DNA of 64,000 bases. Source: Microbulbifer elongatus (GTDB lineage Bacteria; Pseudomonadota; Gammaproteobacteria; Pseudomonadales; Cellvibrionaceae). The DNA lies in the NCBI RefSeq assembly GCF_021165935.1, contig NZ_CP088953.1:1054001-1118000 (forward strand), in the 5' to 3' direction. The notes beneath the pieces were generated by a model. The model worked only from the letters and a program-made list of their open reading frames with translations, did no database searches and was not told where the DNA came from. Positions 18,187 to 26,939 of this stretch are shown one piece after another. The stretch's first letter is position 1; each line of letters opens with the position of its first letter. The translations under genes were made by a program, and so were the position numbers.

Positions 18187-19008
18187 CTACTGGGGAATAA
18201 AGGCGACCACCCGTGTCGGTCCGCCACTGCCGCCGCGAATTTTCATTGGCAGGGCGATCAGGGTAAAACCCTTGTCTGGCAGCGCTTTCAGGTTGGCGAC
18301 ATTTTCCAGCGCTGGAATATTCCGCTTGAACAGTTCGCGGTGGGTTTTGAACAGTTTGGATGCGCCGTAATCGATACTCGGCGTGTCCAGTCCCACCGCT
18401 TTCACGCCGCGCTCTTCCGCCAGAAAAATTGCCGCCTGCGGGGATAACCCCGGAAAACTCAGCTTTGCCACCGCCGCGTCACCGCGTTCGGTGGTGCCCA
18501 TATATTTTTTCGCATCCGGCCAGAACTGTGCACTGCCCGTGTCAAACAACACGATGGTGTCTTTTTCAATGGCGCCGTGCCGGGCTTCCCAACGTTTTAT
18601 ATCGTCGATGGAAATCAGATAGTTGCGGTCGGCCTTGTCCTTCTTACCAATCTGGTCGGCCACACGAATGACGATGCCCGGGCCGATCAGCTGCTCCAGG
18701 GGAATCTTGTCCACACTGATATGGTCTCGGGCAAAGTGTACCGGTGCGTCGACATGGGTACCGCCGTGCTCGGCGGCTGCCAGGTTGTAGGCAGAGTAGT
18801 AATAACCCTTGTCGGTTTCCCCGGCAAATACCGTGCTCTTGGCAAATTTATCGGCGGTGGGCCAGTAGAGGGTATCGGCGGCAAAATCGTGAGAGAGGTC
18901 TATCCAGCGGCCCTGGTTAAGACCTGCTGCATGTAGCAGGGCGGGGATAAAGAATAGAAGTGCGCAGCAGCAAATGGTTGGTGAGAACATCCTTGTTCGA
19001 ATACGCAT
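18187..19008 (-). CDS. Secreted cyclase-family (kynurenine formamidase-like) hydrolase
   Basis: 273 residues with a signal peptide (MRIRTRMFSPTICCCALLFF then ALLHAAG). The cyclase/KynB metal-binding motif HGGTHVDAPVHFARD is present, preceded by WIDLSHDFAADTLYWPTADK, and VGLDTPSIDYG is also typical. Family members hydrolyse formylkynurenine, isatin or related amides with Mn or Zn. A secreted form argues against cytosolic tryptophan breakdown, and no kyn genes adjoin. It ends 7 bp from the convergent bioHC gene, with no terminator visible between them. Confidence 0.8.
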   Translation of the reverse strand: MRIRTRMFSPTICCCALLFFIPALLHAAGLNQGRWIDLSHDFAADTLYWPTADKFAKSTVFAGETDKGYYYSAYNLAAAEHGGTHVDAPVHFARDHISVDKIPLEQLIGPGIVIRVADQIGKKDKADRNYLISIDDIKRWEARHGAIEKDTIVLFDTGSAQFWPDAKKYMGTTERGDAAVAKLSFPGLSPQAAIFLAEERGVKAVGLDTPSIDYGASKLFKTHRELFKRNIPALENVANLKALPDKGFTLIALPMKIRGGSGGPTRVVAFIPQ

Positions 19009-19040
19009 TGTGTCCCTATTTCATGTCATAAATTTTCCGG

Positions 19041-19691
19041 TCACACCTGCACCACAACATACACCTCGCGGCCATCGCGCTGGGTGGGCATAAAGTAGTG
19101 GCCGCCGTAGCGGTAGTACTGGATGCCATTAATGACTTCTGCGGTATAGCCAGTGGGCAGGTTTTCTATAACCTGGCCTGGCGTGTAGGCGCCGCTGTGG
19201 GGCCCACTGCTGGTGGTTGTCGTGGTTGTGGTAACCGTGGTGGTGACAGCTGCCGGCGGCGGCACGACCACGTATCGGTTGACCGGTGGCTGCCACTGAT
19301 AATAGGCACCACCATACTGATAATAGGTGAATCCGCCGATCTGGACCCGCACCGCACTGGCCGGCAGGGTCAGTACCGCGGCACCCAGAGGGGCTGCCAC
19401 GGTGACATAACCCCGGGGACCAGGCCGGTAGAAGGCGCCGCCGCCATAAAAATAGGGGCGGCCACCCACATTCAGATTTACAAAGCCACCGGGCAGCACC
19501 GGAACCGTGACACCGATACCAATACGCGGGCCACGGTAGCGTGGGCCCCAATAGCCACGATGGTGATGGCCCGGGCCGTGATAATGGCCGCGATGACCGC
19601 CGTGCGCGGAAGCAGGCGGTGCGGCAAAGGCCATTGACAGCAGGGCTGCAACACCCACGCCGAACGTCAAAATTTTTGCCGTTTTGTTCAT
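19041..19691 (-). CDS. DUF6515-type secreted Gly/Tyr-rich protein, paralog 1
   Basis: 216 residues with a signal peptide (ILTFGVGVAALLSMAFAAPP then ASAHGG). A His/Gly/Arg-rich stretch (about 28-55) is followed by two beta-rich units: FYGGGAFYRPGPRGYVTVAA / GAAVLTLPASAVRVQIGGFT and, after a Thr-rich linker TTTVTTTTTTTSS, GIQYYRYGGHYFMPTQRDGR. The same YYY-GGxxYR pattern recurs in the gene ending at 25985. Function unknown; an exported envelope protein is likely. Confidence 0.75.
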   Translation of the reverse strand: MNKTAKILTFGVGVAALLSMAFAAPPASAHGGHRGHYHGPGHHHRGYWGPRYRGPRIGIGVTVPVLPGGFVNLNVGGRPYFYGGGAFYRPGPRGYVTVAAPLGAAVLTLPASAVRVQIGGFTYYQYGGAYYQWQPPVNRYVVVPPPAAVTTTVTTTTTTTSSGPHSGAYTPGQVIENLPTGYTAEVINGIQYYRYGGHYFMPTQRDGREVYVVVQV

Positions 19692-19836
19692 TGAATCCCC
19701 CGCGAAGCGAGCACTTACTATTGAACAAATAATAAACGTATCTGGCGGGGCGCGCTACGGTTGGCACCCTTTCCATCGTTAAGAATTGTCATTTCAGCGC
19801 AGCGCCCGGGTGACTCGTGGGCCATCCCTATCGCGG

Positions 19837-20709
19837 TCACGGGCGGGCGCGCTGGATGATACCCATCAGTTTGTACAGCAGCTGCGCGGCGCCAAACTCG
19901 TAGGCGTGAAAGCCTTCGATAGGGGCGAATTCCAGCAGGTCAAAGCCGATGATTTCCCGCTGCTTGGCTACAGACTCAAACAGGTTGAGGGTCTGGTACC
20001 AACCGAGACCGCCGGGTACCGGGGTGCCGGTGGATGGGAAGACCGATGGGTCCATACCGTCGATATCCAGGGTGAAGAACACTTTGCGGGGGAAGTCTTC
20101 CGGCAGCTCGATTGACTGTACCTGGGTGGGTACCAGCTGGTGGGCGTCCAGGTAGCGCACGTTGTACTGTTTGCGGGCTTCCATCTCTTCTTCGCAGTAG
20201 GCGCGGATGCCCAGCTGGTACAGCGGGATACCCGCTTCGCACACTAGGCGCATGACGCTGGCGTGGCTGTGTTTGTGGCCTTCGTAGCGATCGCGTAGGT
20301 CGGCGTGGGCGTCGATCTGTACCACGCCGAAGTCGTTGATACCGGCGTCCAGGTAACCTTTGATGATGCCCCAGGTGACGGAGTGTTCACCGCCGATACC
20401 TACGGGCATTTTGCCCTGCTTGAGGATGTCGGTGGTGGCGCAGGCGATGTTCTCCATCACCTGCTCTGCGGCGCCACTCACGTCCACAGCTTCACGGGTG
20501 TAGATGCCCAGTTCGCAGGGAGACGAGAAGTTATCGAAGGTCTCCAGTTGATGGGACGCTTCAATAATCGCCCCCGGGCCCTTGCCGGTACCACCGCCGT
20601 AGGAGACGGTTTCTTCGTACGGTATCGGTAGAATATGGAACAGGGCGTCTTCGGGCTTCGGCTGCTCGATTTCGGAACCGAGGAAAATATTGGGGGCTTC
20701 TGTGTACAT
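19837..20709 (-). CDS. speB: Agmatinase
   Basis: 290 residues of the ureohydrolase (arginase) family. Mn ligands lie in GIGGEHSVTWG, QIDAHADLRD and FTLDIDGMDPS; EGHKHSHASVMRL is also conserved. It would hydrolyse agmatine to putrescine and urea, completing the speA route. It lies downstream of nspC on the same strand but across 400 bp that hold two structured elements (B and C). Confidence 0.92.
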   Translation of the reverse strand: MYTEAPNIFLGSEIEQPKPEDALFHILPIPYEETVSYGGGTGKGPGAIIEASHQLETFDNFSSPCELGIYTREAVDVSGAAEQVMENIACATTDILKQGKMPVGIGGEHSVTWGIIKGYLDAGINDFGVVQIDAHADLRDRYEGHKHSHASVMRLVCEAGIPLYQLGIRAYCEEEMEARKQYNVRYLDAHQLVPTQVQSIELPEDFPRKVFFTLDIDGMDPSVFPSTGTPVPGGLGWYQTLNLFESVAKQREIIGFDLLEFAPIEGFHAYEFGAAQLLYKLMGIIQRARP

Positions 20710-20765
20710 AGTTGTATCTCTGGTACTTTCGTCAGGTCCTGCTCGGTGGACTTGATTGACCTTCG

Positions 20766-20884
20766 GTGGCGGCAGAGCACCGGGTACAGGTTTTCAGGAC
20801 CGCTGTGAATACATCCCTGTACGCTTCGTCGGCAACGTCCCTGTTGCCGACGATCCTGAAAACCTGTACCCGGAACTCTGCCTT
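20766..20884 (+). repeat. Three-stem intergenic element, copy B
   Basis: 119 bp upstream of speB, antisense to the genes around it. Outer-stem arms contain CGGGTACAGGTTTTCAGGA and its complement. Hairpins TAC-ATCCCT-GTA and CGTCGGCAAC-GTCCCT-GTTGCCGACG. Short form, TAC type. Faces copy C. Confidence 0.9.
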
Positions 20885-20952
20885 AGATTTTGGCCTTTCG
20901 ACTTCGTAGCTTTGTGTTCTGCACTAGCTTACGGAGTGATGAATTCTGAACA

Positions 20953-21071
20953 GAAGGGAAAGCATGGGGTGCATATGTTCGGGAGCGTCGCAAACAGGAT
21001 GTTTGCGCCGCAGCGCCCAGGGATGGGTTCACAGCGGTCCCGAACATATGCACCCGATGATTTTCCGCCAC
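20953..21071 (-). repeat. Three-stem intergenic element, copy C
   Basis: 119 bp on the minus strand, 68 bp from copy B and facing it. Arms contain GGGTGCATATGTTCGGGA and its complement, quite different from copy B. Read on the minus strand, hairpins are CCC-ATCCCT-GGG and CGCAAAC-ATCCT-GTTTGCG. Short form, CCC type. Confidence 0.88.
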
Positions 21072-21108
21072 TGCGCTAACTAAAGAAGCGGAAGTGGCAC
21101 AGGGCTAA

Positions 21109-22302
21109 TCAAGAAAGGCGATTCTTGAAGTCTTCGTACCCGAATTCTTTGATCATCCGCAATTCATCGGTATCCGAGTTCCACAAAGCGATGGAAGGCA
21201 ACGGAATACCGTTGAAGGTGTTGGTTTTGACCATGGTGTAGTAGGCCATTTCCTCAAACACAATCCGGTCGCCAATTTTTAATGGATCGGCAAAACTATA
21301 TTCCCCGATTCTGTCCCCCGCCAGGCAACTCTGTCCGCCCAGCTGGTAAGCGTGGGGGAGTTCTTCTGGTAGCGATGCACCGGTGATTTCCGGGCGGTAA
21401 GGCATCTCGATCACATCCGGCATATGGCAGGTGGCGGAGACATCGAGGATGGCCTGGTTCTTTCCGTTCCAGGTCAGGTCCACCACCTCGCCGACCAGCA
21501 CACCACAAAACAGCGCAACCGCTTCGCCGGGTTCCAGATATACCTGCACATTGTGCTTCTCGGAAAAGGTCTTCACCGCGCTGATCAGCTCTTCGACCTG
21601 GTAATCACAGCGGGTGATATGGTGGCCACCGCCGAAATTGATCCACTGCATTTGTGGAATCAGATCGCCAAACTTTTCTTCCACGGCCTTGATGGTGCGC
21701 TCTAGCGGTTTGAAGTCCTGCTCGCACAAAGTGTGAAAGTGCAGGCCGCTGATACCGGTCAGGTCTTCGCCTTCAAACAGCGAGCGCACAATACCCAGGC
21801 GCGAGCAGGGCGCGCAGGGGTCGTAGATCGGGGTGTGGCCTTCCGAATGCTCCGGGTTGATGCGCAAACCGAACTGCAGTTCCGGACGTTTCTTTTGCGC
21901 GTCCAGGCACAGGGACTTGTAACGCTTCCACTGGGAGAACGAATTGAAGATTACATGGTGCGCGAATTCGAGGATGTCTTTCAGTTCCTGCTCTTTGTAG
22001 CCGGCGCTGAACACGTGTACCTCTTTTCCTTTGTCCTTTCCTCCGTACTCTTCAAAGCCGAGCCGCGCTTCGTTGATGCCGCTGGCGCAGGTGCCGGAAA
22101 GATACTCGGCGACAATCGGGCCGACGCTGAACATGGAGAATGCCTTGAGCGCAGCAAGTACCTTGGCGCCGCTGCGTTTCTGTACGTCGGCGAGGACTTC
22201 GAGGTTGTCACGCAGGGCGATTTCATCCACCACAAAGCAGGGGGTGGGTACGCGGCTCGGGTCGAATTCGCCGAAGTAGTCTTTGCGGGGAGTGAGGTCC
22301 AT
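21109..22302 (-). CDS. nspC: Carboxynorspermidine/carboxyspermidine decarboxylase
   Basis: 397 residues from MDLTPRKDYFGEFD. An alanine-racemase-fold PLP decarboxylase: PLP lysine in VLAALKAFSMFS, then HVFSAGYKEQELKDIL, INFGGGHHITRCDYQVEELI and YLEPGEAVALFCG. It decarboxylates carboxyspermidine to spermidine. Upstream in-frame codons fall in a REP-like repeat, so the start at 22302 is preferred although its ribosome site is weak. It follows the carboxyspermidine dehydrogenase gene by about 135 bp. Confidence 0.93.
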   Translation of the reverse strand: MDLTPRKDYFGEFDPSRVPTPCFVVDEIALRDNLEVLADVQKRSGAKVLAALKAFSMFSVGPIVAEYLSGTCASGINEARLGFEEYGGKDKGKEVHVFSAGYKEQELKDILEFAHHVIFNSFSQWKRYKSLCLDAQKKRPELQFGLRINPEHSEGHTPIYDPCAPCSRLGIVRSLFEGEDLTGISGLHFHTLCEQDFKPLERTIKAVEEKFGDLIPQMQWINFGGGHHITRCDYQVEELISAVKTFSEKHNVQVYLEPGEAVALFCGVLVGEVVDLTWNGKNQAILDVSATCHMPDVIEMPYRPEITGASLPEELPHAYQLGGQSCLAGDRIGEYSFADPLKIGDRIVFEEMAYYTMVKTNTFNGIPLPSIALWNSDTDELRMIKEFGYEDFKNRLS

Positions 22303-22339
22303 AGATGGGAGGTGTGATTCCTGAAAGTTTATCGCGTGG

Positions 22340-22430
22340 AATACTGGACCCCGGCCTTCGCCGGGGTGACGCTGATCCTCATACCGGCACAGAGCCTGTG
22401 CTGGGCTTGATCCGGTGCAGTATCCAGATG
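22340..22430. repeat. REP-like palindromes
   Basis: ACCCCGGCCTTCGCCGGGGT is a strong hairpin at about 22348-22367, followed by a GCTTGATCCGGTGCAGTATCC half. Same family as the copies at 47575, 55892 and 57927. Lies between nspC and the carboxyspermidine dehydrogenase gene. Confidence 0.7.
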
Positions 22431-22436
22431 GAAAGG

Positions 22437-23630
22437 TTAAACGAACGGTTTGTCCAACCAGGTTTCCTGCCAGGGCAGGCCGTATTTGTTCAGGTCGTCC
22501 ATAAAGGGATCCGGGTCCAGCTGTTCCATGTTCCACACGCCCGGTTTCATCCACTTGCCTTCCATCATCATCTTGGCGCCGATCATGGCCGGCACGCCGG
22601 TGGTGTAGGAAATGGCCTGGGACTGCACCTCCTTATAGGCTTCCTGGTGATCGCAGATGTTGTAGACGTAGTAGATTTTCTCTTCGCCGTCTTTCACGCC
22701 CTTGATGATGTTGCCGATACAGGTCTTGCCCTTGGTCAGCGGGCCGAGGCTCGCCGGGTCCGGCAGCAGTGCTTTCAGGAACTGGATCGGCACGATTTCC
22801 TGACCCTGGAACTCGATCGGTTCGATGCTGGTCATGCCCACATTCTGCAGCACTTCCAGGTGCTTCAGGTAGCTGGCGCCGAAGGTCATCCAGAAGCGTG
22901 CGCGCTCGATTTCCGGGAAGTGCGTGGACAGGGATTCCAGCTCTTCGTGATACAGCAGGTACAGGTCTTTTTCACCGATACCTTCCGGGAACTCGAACAC
23001 CCGTTTTTCTTCCATGGGCTTGGTGGTCACCCATTTGCCGTCTTCCCAGTAGCGACCATTCGCGGTGATTTCGCGGATGTTGATCTCCGGGTTGAAGTTG
23101 GTGGCAAACGGCAGGCCGTGATCACCGGCGTTACAGTCCAGGATGTCCAGGGTCTTGATGCGGTCGAAGTGGTGCTTCTTGGCATAAGCGGTGAACACGC
23201 TGGTGACACCCGGATCAAAACCACTGCCCAGCAGGGCCATCAGGCCGGCTTTCTCGAACTTGTCTTTATAGGCCCACTGCCAGCTGTACTCGAACTTGGC
23301 CTCTTCCGGCGGTTCGTAGTTGGCGGTGTCCAGGTAGTGCACGCCGGTTTCCAGGCAGGCATCCATAATATGCAGGTCCTGGTAAGGCAGGGCCACGTTG
23401 ATGACCATGTCCGGCTTGACCTTTTCGATCAGTGCGACCATTTCCTTGACGTTGTCTGCGTCCACTTCCGCGGTATTGATCTTGCGCGGCAGCATATCGG
23501 CGATCTTGTCGCATTTGGATTTGGTACGGCTGGCGAGGGTAATATTCTCGAATACTTCTTCAACCTGCGCACATTTGTGTGCAACCACCTGACCGACGCC
23601 GCCGGCGCCTACGATCAGAACGTTGGCCAT
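22437..23630 (-). CDS. Carboxynorspermidine/carboxyspermidine synthase (saccharopine-dehydrogenase family)
   Basis: 397 residues from MANVLIVGAGGVGQVVAHK, the NAD(P)-binding Rossmann motif. A GGGAGA ribosome site precedes this ATG, favouring it over one 45 bp upstream. SRTKSKCDKIADML and LGSGFDPGVTSVFTAYA match the carboxynorspermidine synthase group. It reductively joins aspartate semialdehyde to putrescine, giving carboxyspermidine for NspC. Its neighbours nspC and speA support this over lysine metabolism. Confidence 0.9.
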   Translation of the reverse strand: MANVLIVGAGGVGQVVAHKCAQVEEVFENITLASRTKSKCDKIADMLPRKINTAEVDADNVKEMVALIEKVKPDMVINVALPYQDLHIMDACLETGVHYLDTANYEPPEEAKFEYSWQWAYKDKFEKAGLMALLGSGFDPGVTSVFTAYAKKHHFDRIKTLDILDCNAGDHGLPFATNFNPEINIREITANGRYWEDGKWVTTKPMEEKRVFEFPEGIGEKDLYLLYHEELESLSTHFPEIERARFWMTFGASYLKHLEVLQNVGMTSIEPIEFQGQEIVPIQFLKALLPDPASLGPLTKGKTCIGNIIKGVKDGEEKIYYVYNICDHQEAYKEVQSQAISYTTGVPAMIGAKMMMEGKWMKPGVWNMEQLDPDPFMDDLNKYGLPWQETWLDKPFV

Positions 23631-23703
23631 ATTTTTTCTCCCTGATTCTGATGTTGGGAAACCAATGATTTTCAAAAACTATTTTGCCGGGGCTCTCAAG
23701 CCG

Positions 23704-25626
23704 TTATTTCTCAAAATAGGTGTAACCACTCATGCTCGCCGTATAAGTGTGCAAAATATCCTTGCGCTGTTGCGGCGTGATTCGCTTCTCTTTGACCGCC
23801 CGCTCCGCCAGTTTGCGGAAGCGCTCGAACAGGTCCTGCGGTGAGTACTCCACGTAACTCAATACATCGGCAATGCTGTCACCGTGGATTTCACGGCTGT
23901 AATCCACGCTGCCATCTTCTTCAATACGCACACTCACCACGTTGGTATCACCGAACAGATTGTGCAGGTCTCCCAAAGTCTCCTGATAGGCGCCCACCAG
24001 GAAGGTGCCGAGAATGTACTCTTCCCCTTCCTTCAGTGAGTGCAGCGGCAACGTCTTGCGCACATCCTGACGGTCGATAAAGCGGTCGATCTTGCCGTCG
24101 CAGTCGCAGGTGATGTCCGCGATGATCGCCGAGCGGGTCGGCGCCTCGTTCAGGCGGTGCACCGGCACCAGCGGGAACAGCTGGTCGATGGCCCAGATGT
24201 CCGGCAGGGACTGGAATACGCTCACATTCGCGTAATAGATGTCGGACAGGACCTCCGGCAACGCCTGCAGGTCCACTGGCACCTGTTCCACTTCATCCAG
24301 TAACTTGCGGATCCTCTGCGCGCACTGCAGAAACAGGTTTTCCGCCAGTGCCCTGTCCCGCAGGCTCACCTGTCCGTGCAGATACAGCGCGCGGATCTCA
24401 TCGCGATAATAGAGACCGTCGTTGTAGCTCTCCTGCAGGTTTTTCGGCGTCACACTCTGCAGCGCATCCTGCAGGTTCTTCAACATCGGGTGTGCATCGT
24501 CGGCAATCTGGTCTTCTTCCAGTTCGATAGGCTCGAAGCTGGTGGTGTCCAGAATATTGAACAGCAAGACCGACGAATAGGCTACCGTGGCGCGACCGGA
24601 CTCGGTAATGATGACCGGGTGATCCACGCCCTCGCTGTCCAGGGTACCCATGATGGCTTCCACCACGTCCACGCAGTACTCGTCCAGGGAGTAGTTCTTG
24701 GAGTGGGTGTAGTTGGTCTTGGATCCGTCGTAGTCCACCGCCAGACCGCCGCCCAGATCCAGATACCCCATGGCTGCACCTTCTTCCACCAGGTCCGCAT
24801 AGTAGCGGCAGGCCTCCAGTACGCCGGTGCGGATATCGCGGATGTTCGGTACCTGCGACCCCAGGTGGTAGTGCAACAGCTTCAGGCAGTGCAGCATGTT
24901 GTGGTCGCGCAGTTTGTCGACCATTGCGATCAGATCGTTACTGCCGAGGCCAAAGATGCTGCGGTCGCCGCTGGTGGCATTCCAGTAGCCGCCTACCTTA
25001 CTGGCGAGCTTGATGCGCACGCCGATATTGGGCTCGACTTTTTCGCGCTCGGCACAGTGGATGATGGTGTCCACTTCAGAGGGTGTTTCCACCACGAAGA
25101 ATACCTGCACGCCGAGACGCTGGGCCTGCAACCCCAGATTGATGAACTCTTCGTCCTTGTAGCCATTGCACACGATCAGCGCGTCAGTGTTGTCGAGGAT
25201 CGACAGCGCCGCAATCAGCTCCGCCTTGCTGCCCGCTTCCAGGCCGTGGCCAAACTCACGGCCGGCCTTGGCGATCTCCTCGATCACCTGGCACTGCTGG
25301 TTTACCTTGATTGGAAATACGCCGCGGAACACGTTGCTGTAACCGCTGCTTTCAATGGCGCTGCGGAACGAGTTGTTGATGCGCGCGATCTGCGCGTCGA
25401 GCAGGTTTTCAAAGCGCACCAGCAATGGCATGCCGAGGCCGCGTTCGGTGGCGCCGTGGGCGATCTCCAGCAGGGAAACGGCGTGCAAATCACCGGCTTC
25501 ATTCTTCACCTCCACGGTGATTTCGCCGGACTGGTTCAAATTGAAGTACCCGGCACCCCAGTTGCGGATGCCGTAGAGTTCTGCGGAGTCTTCGCAGGTC
25601 CAGTTTTCGATTTGTTGCTGTTTCAT
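23704..25626 (-). CDS. speA: Biosynthetic arginine decarboxylase
   Basis: 640 residues from MKQQQIENWTCEDSAELYGI; AAAGG precedes this ATG. PLP lysine in FRGVFPIKVNQQCQVIEEIA; substrate-side motifs IVCNGYKDEEFINLGL, GEGAAMGYLDLGGGLAVDYD-like LDLGGGLAVDYDGSK and IITESGRATVAYSS are intact. It makes agmatine, used by speB. First gene of a four-gene polyamine set on the minus strand. Confidence 0.96.
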   Translation of the reverse strand: MKQQQIENWTCEDSAELYGIRNWGAGYFNLNQSGEITVEVKNEAGDLHAVSLLEIAHGATERGLGMPLLVRFENLLDAQIARINNSFRSAIESSGYSNVFRGVFPIKVNQQCQVIEEIAKAGREFGHGLEAGSKAELIAALSILDNTDALIVCNGYKDEEFINLGLQAQRLGVQVFFVVETPSEVDTIIHCAEREKVEPNIGVRIKLASKVGGYWNATSGDRSIFGLGSNDLIAMVDKLRDHNMLHCLKLLHYHLGSQVPNIRDIRTGVLEACRYYADLVEEGAAMGYLDLGGGLAVDYDGSKTNYTHSKNYSLDEYCVDVVEAIMGTLDSEGVDHPVIITESGRATVAYSSVLLFNILDTTSFEPIELEEDQIADDAHPMLKNLQDALQSVTPKNLQESYNDGLYYRDEIRALYLHGQVSLRDRALAENLFLQCAQRIRKLLDEVEQVPVDLQALPEVLSDIYYANVSVFQSLPDIWAIDQLFPLVPVHRLNEAPTRSAIIADITCDCDGKIDRFIDRQDVRKTLPLHSLKEGEEYILGTFLVGAYQETLGDLHNLFGDTNVVSVRIEEDGSVDYSREIHGDSIADVLSYVEYSPQDLFERFRKLAERAVKEKRITPQQRKDILHTYTASMSGYTYFEK

Positions 25627-25895
25627 GGCGCCTTTTAAGTTAGGGGAATCTCTTGGATTCCGAAAGCGTTCCGGGGGTGTGAGTAGTTCAAAAAGAGGGG
25701 TTTGCTGCAACCCTTCCCATGGGCCACTCGGGGGCGCGAATCTTGGGGCCAGAGTGTGTGGAAAGCAATAACTATAGGAAAGAAATTTGGCCTTTTTTCC
25801 ACGTCCAAAATTAAATTTTTCTTCGGTTTTCTGACAGGGAAACAGATCGGCCAGGCTGTGGCCACCGAATGGCGCTGGAATCGCTTTTTGCGGGC
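25627..25895. other. Intergenic region upstream of speA
   Basis: Noncoding in both strands as far as I can judge. It should hold the speA promoter. AT-rich near 25795-25830, but I could not assign convincing -35 and -10 boxes. Confidence 0.4.
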
Positions 25896-25923
25896 AAAAA
25901 AAGGCGACTCATGAGAGTCGCCT
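25896..25923 (-). terminator. Rho-independent terminator of the DUF6515 gene
   Basis: Stem AGGCGACTC / GAGTCGCCT (25902-25910 with 25915-25923), loop ATGA, followed on the minus strand by seven T residues (A-tract 25896-25902). Confidence 0.88.
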
Positions 25924-25984
25924 GGGTAAATAACCGAACTTTCATTCGGTTGTTGGGGTTGGTTTCGTAATCAGGGCGTGTGCA

Positions 25985-26704
25985 TCAGATAAAGCCGGGG
26001 TTGGCGACCACAAAGTAGCCGTGGCGGGCGCGATCCCAGCGGTAGTAAGTGTCGTACGCAACGTAATAGTTGAAACCGTTAAAGGTCACGCTCACCGCAG
26101 TGCCCGGCAGGGTCCGCACAAAGGCGCCGATCGGTGCCTGGGAGACCACATAGCCGACTCCGTGGGGGCGGTAGAAGATTCCGTCACTGTAGTAGTACCC
26201 GAGGCCGCCAAAGTGGATGCTCACATAACTGCGTGGCAGGCGCTTCCAGCGGTAGCCGTAGCCGTAGTGGCTCGGGCGCCAGCGGTGCTTGTGCGGGCGG
26301 TAGCGTGGGCCATGGTAGGGGCGGTGCGGTTTGTGATGGCCCACATAGTGGCGCTTGCCGTGCGACTTGCTTCCGTGGCCGCCGTGTTTGCGGTCATGAT
26401 GGCGCTTGTCGTCGCGGCGTTTGTCATGACGACGGTCGCCCGCGGACTTGCGGTGATCCCGCCGGTCGCGATCGTGGTCATTCTTGCGGCGATCTTCCCG
26501 GGCATTGGCGCGATCCCGCTGTCGATTCAAGGCGTCGCGCTGCCGGTTTACGAGGTCCCGTCGGATATTCTTGTGTCGCTCCCGCTGCTGTTGGAAGTGT
26601 GCGCGGCCGTCCCCCCGGTGGTGGCGGTCGTCCCGGTCCGCCAGCGCCGGCGCGGCGGCCAGCAACATGCCGGCGGTGGCGATGGCTGTCATCAGTGTCT
26701 TCAT
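25985..26704 (-). CDS. DUF6515-type secreted basic protein, paralog 2
   Basis: 239 residues from MKTLMTAIATAGMLLAAAPA with signal peptide ending ALAD; a GGGGAGAG site fixes this start over one 150 bp upstream. Residues 25-170 are extremely rich in Arg, His, Asp and Lys (RDRRDHRKSAGDRRHDKRRD), then HRPYHGPRYRPHKHRWRPSH. The C-terminal unit GLGYYYSDGIFYRPHGVGYV / GAFVRTLPGTAVSVTFNGFN matches paralog 1 at 19041. Function unknown; exported. Confidence 0.75.
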   Translation of the reverse strand: MKTLMTAIATAGMLLAAAPALADRDDRHHRGDGRAHFQQQRERHKNIRRDLVNRQRDALNRQRDRANAREDRRKNDHDRDRRDHRKSAGDRRHDKRRDDKRHHDRKHGGHGSKSHGKRHYVGHHKPHRPYHGPRYRPHKHRWRPSHYGYGYRWKRLPRSYVSIHFGGLGYYYSDGIFYRPHGVGYVVSQAPIGAFVRTLPGTAVSVTFNGFNYYVAYDTYYRWDRARHGYFVVANPGFI

Positions 26705-26939
26705 GGTCGCTCTCCCCAGTCGCCCGGGCGACTGTGTTGTGCCCGTGCAGCGGGCTTCTCGGTAACTCAGGAGCAGTTTGCCCCCGGTACGCTGAATCCT
26801 TCCTGAATCACCGGGAAAATCCTGCTGCCAGCAGGAAAAACCGAATATGACCAATGGTTTCGGTTTGTTCAGGTCATTTGTTCCGTTGTCCGCGGGCGGG
26901 TAATATGCCGCCCGTGTAAACCTCTGGCGGAACCCTGGA

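Noticed and set aside
22303..22554. N-terminal extension of nspC
   Set aside because: The added codons fall in REP-like DNA; NspC homologues begin near the ATG at 22302.
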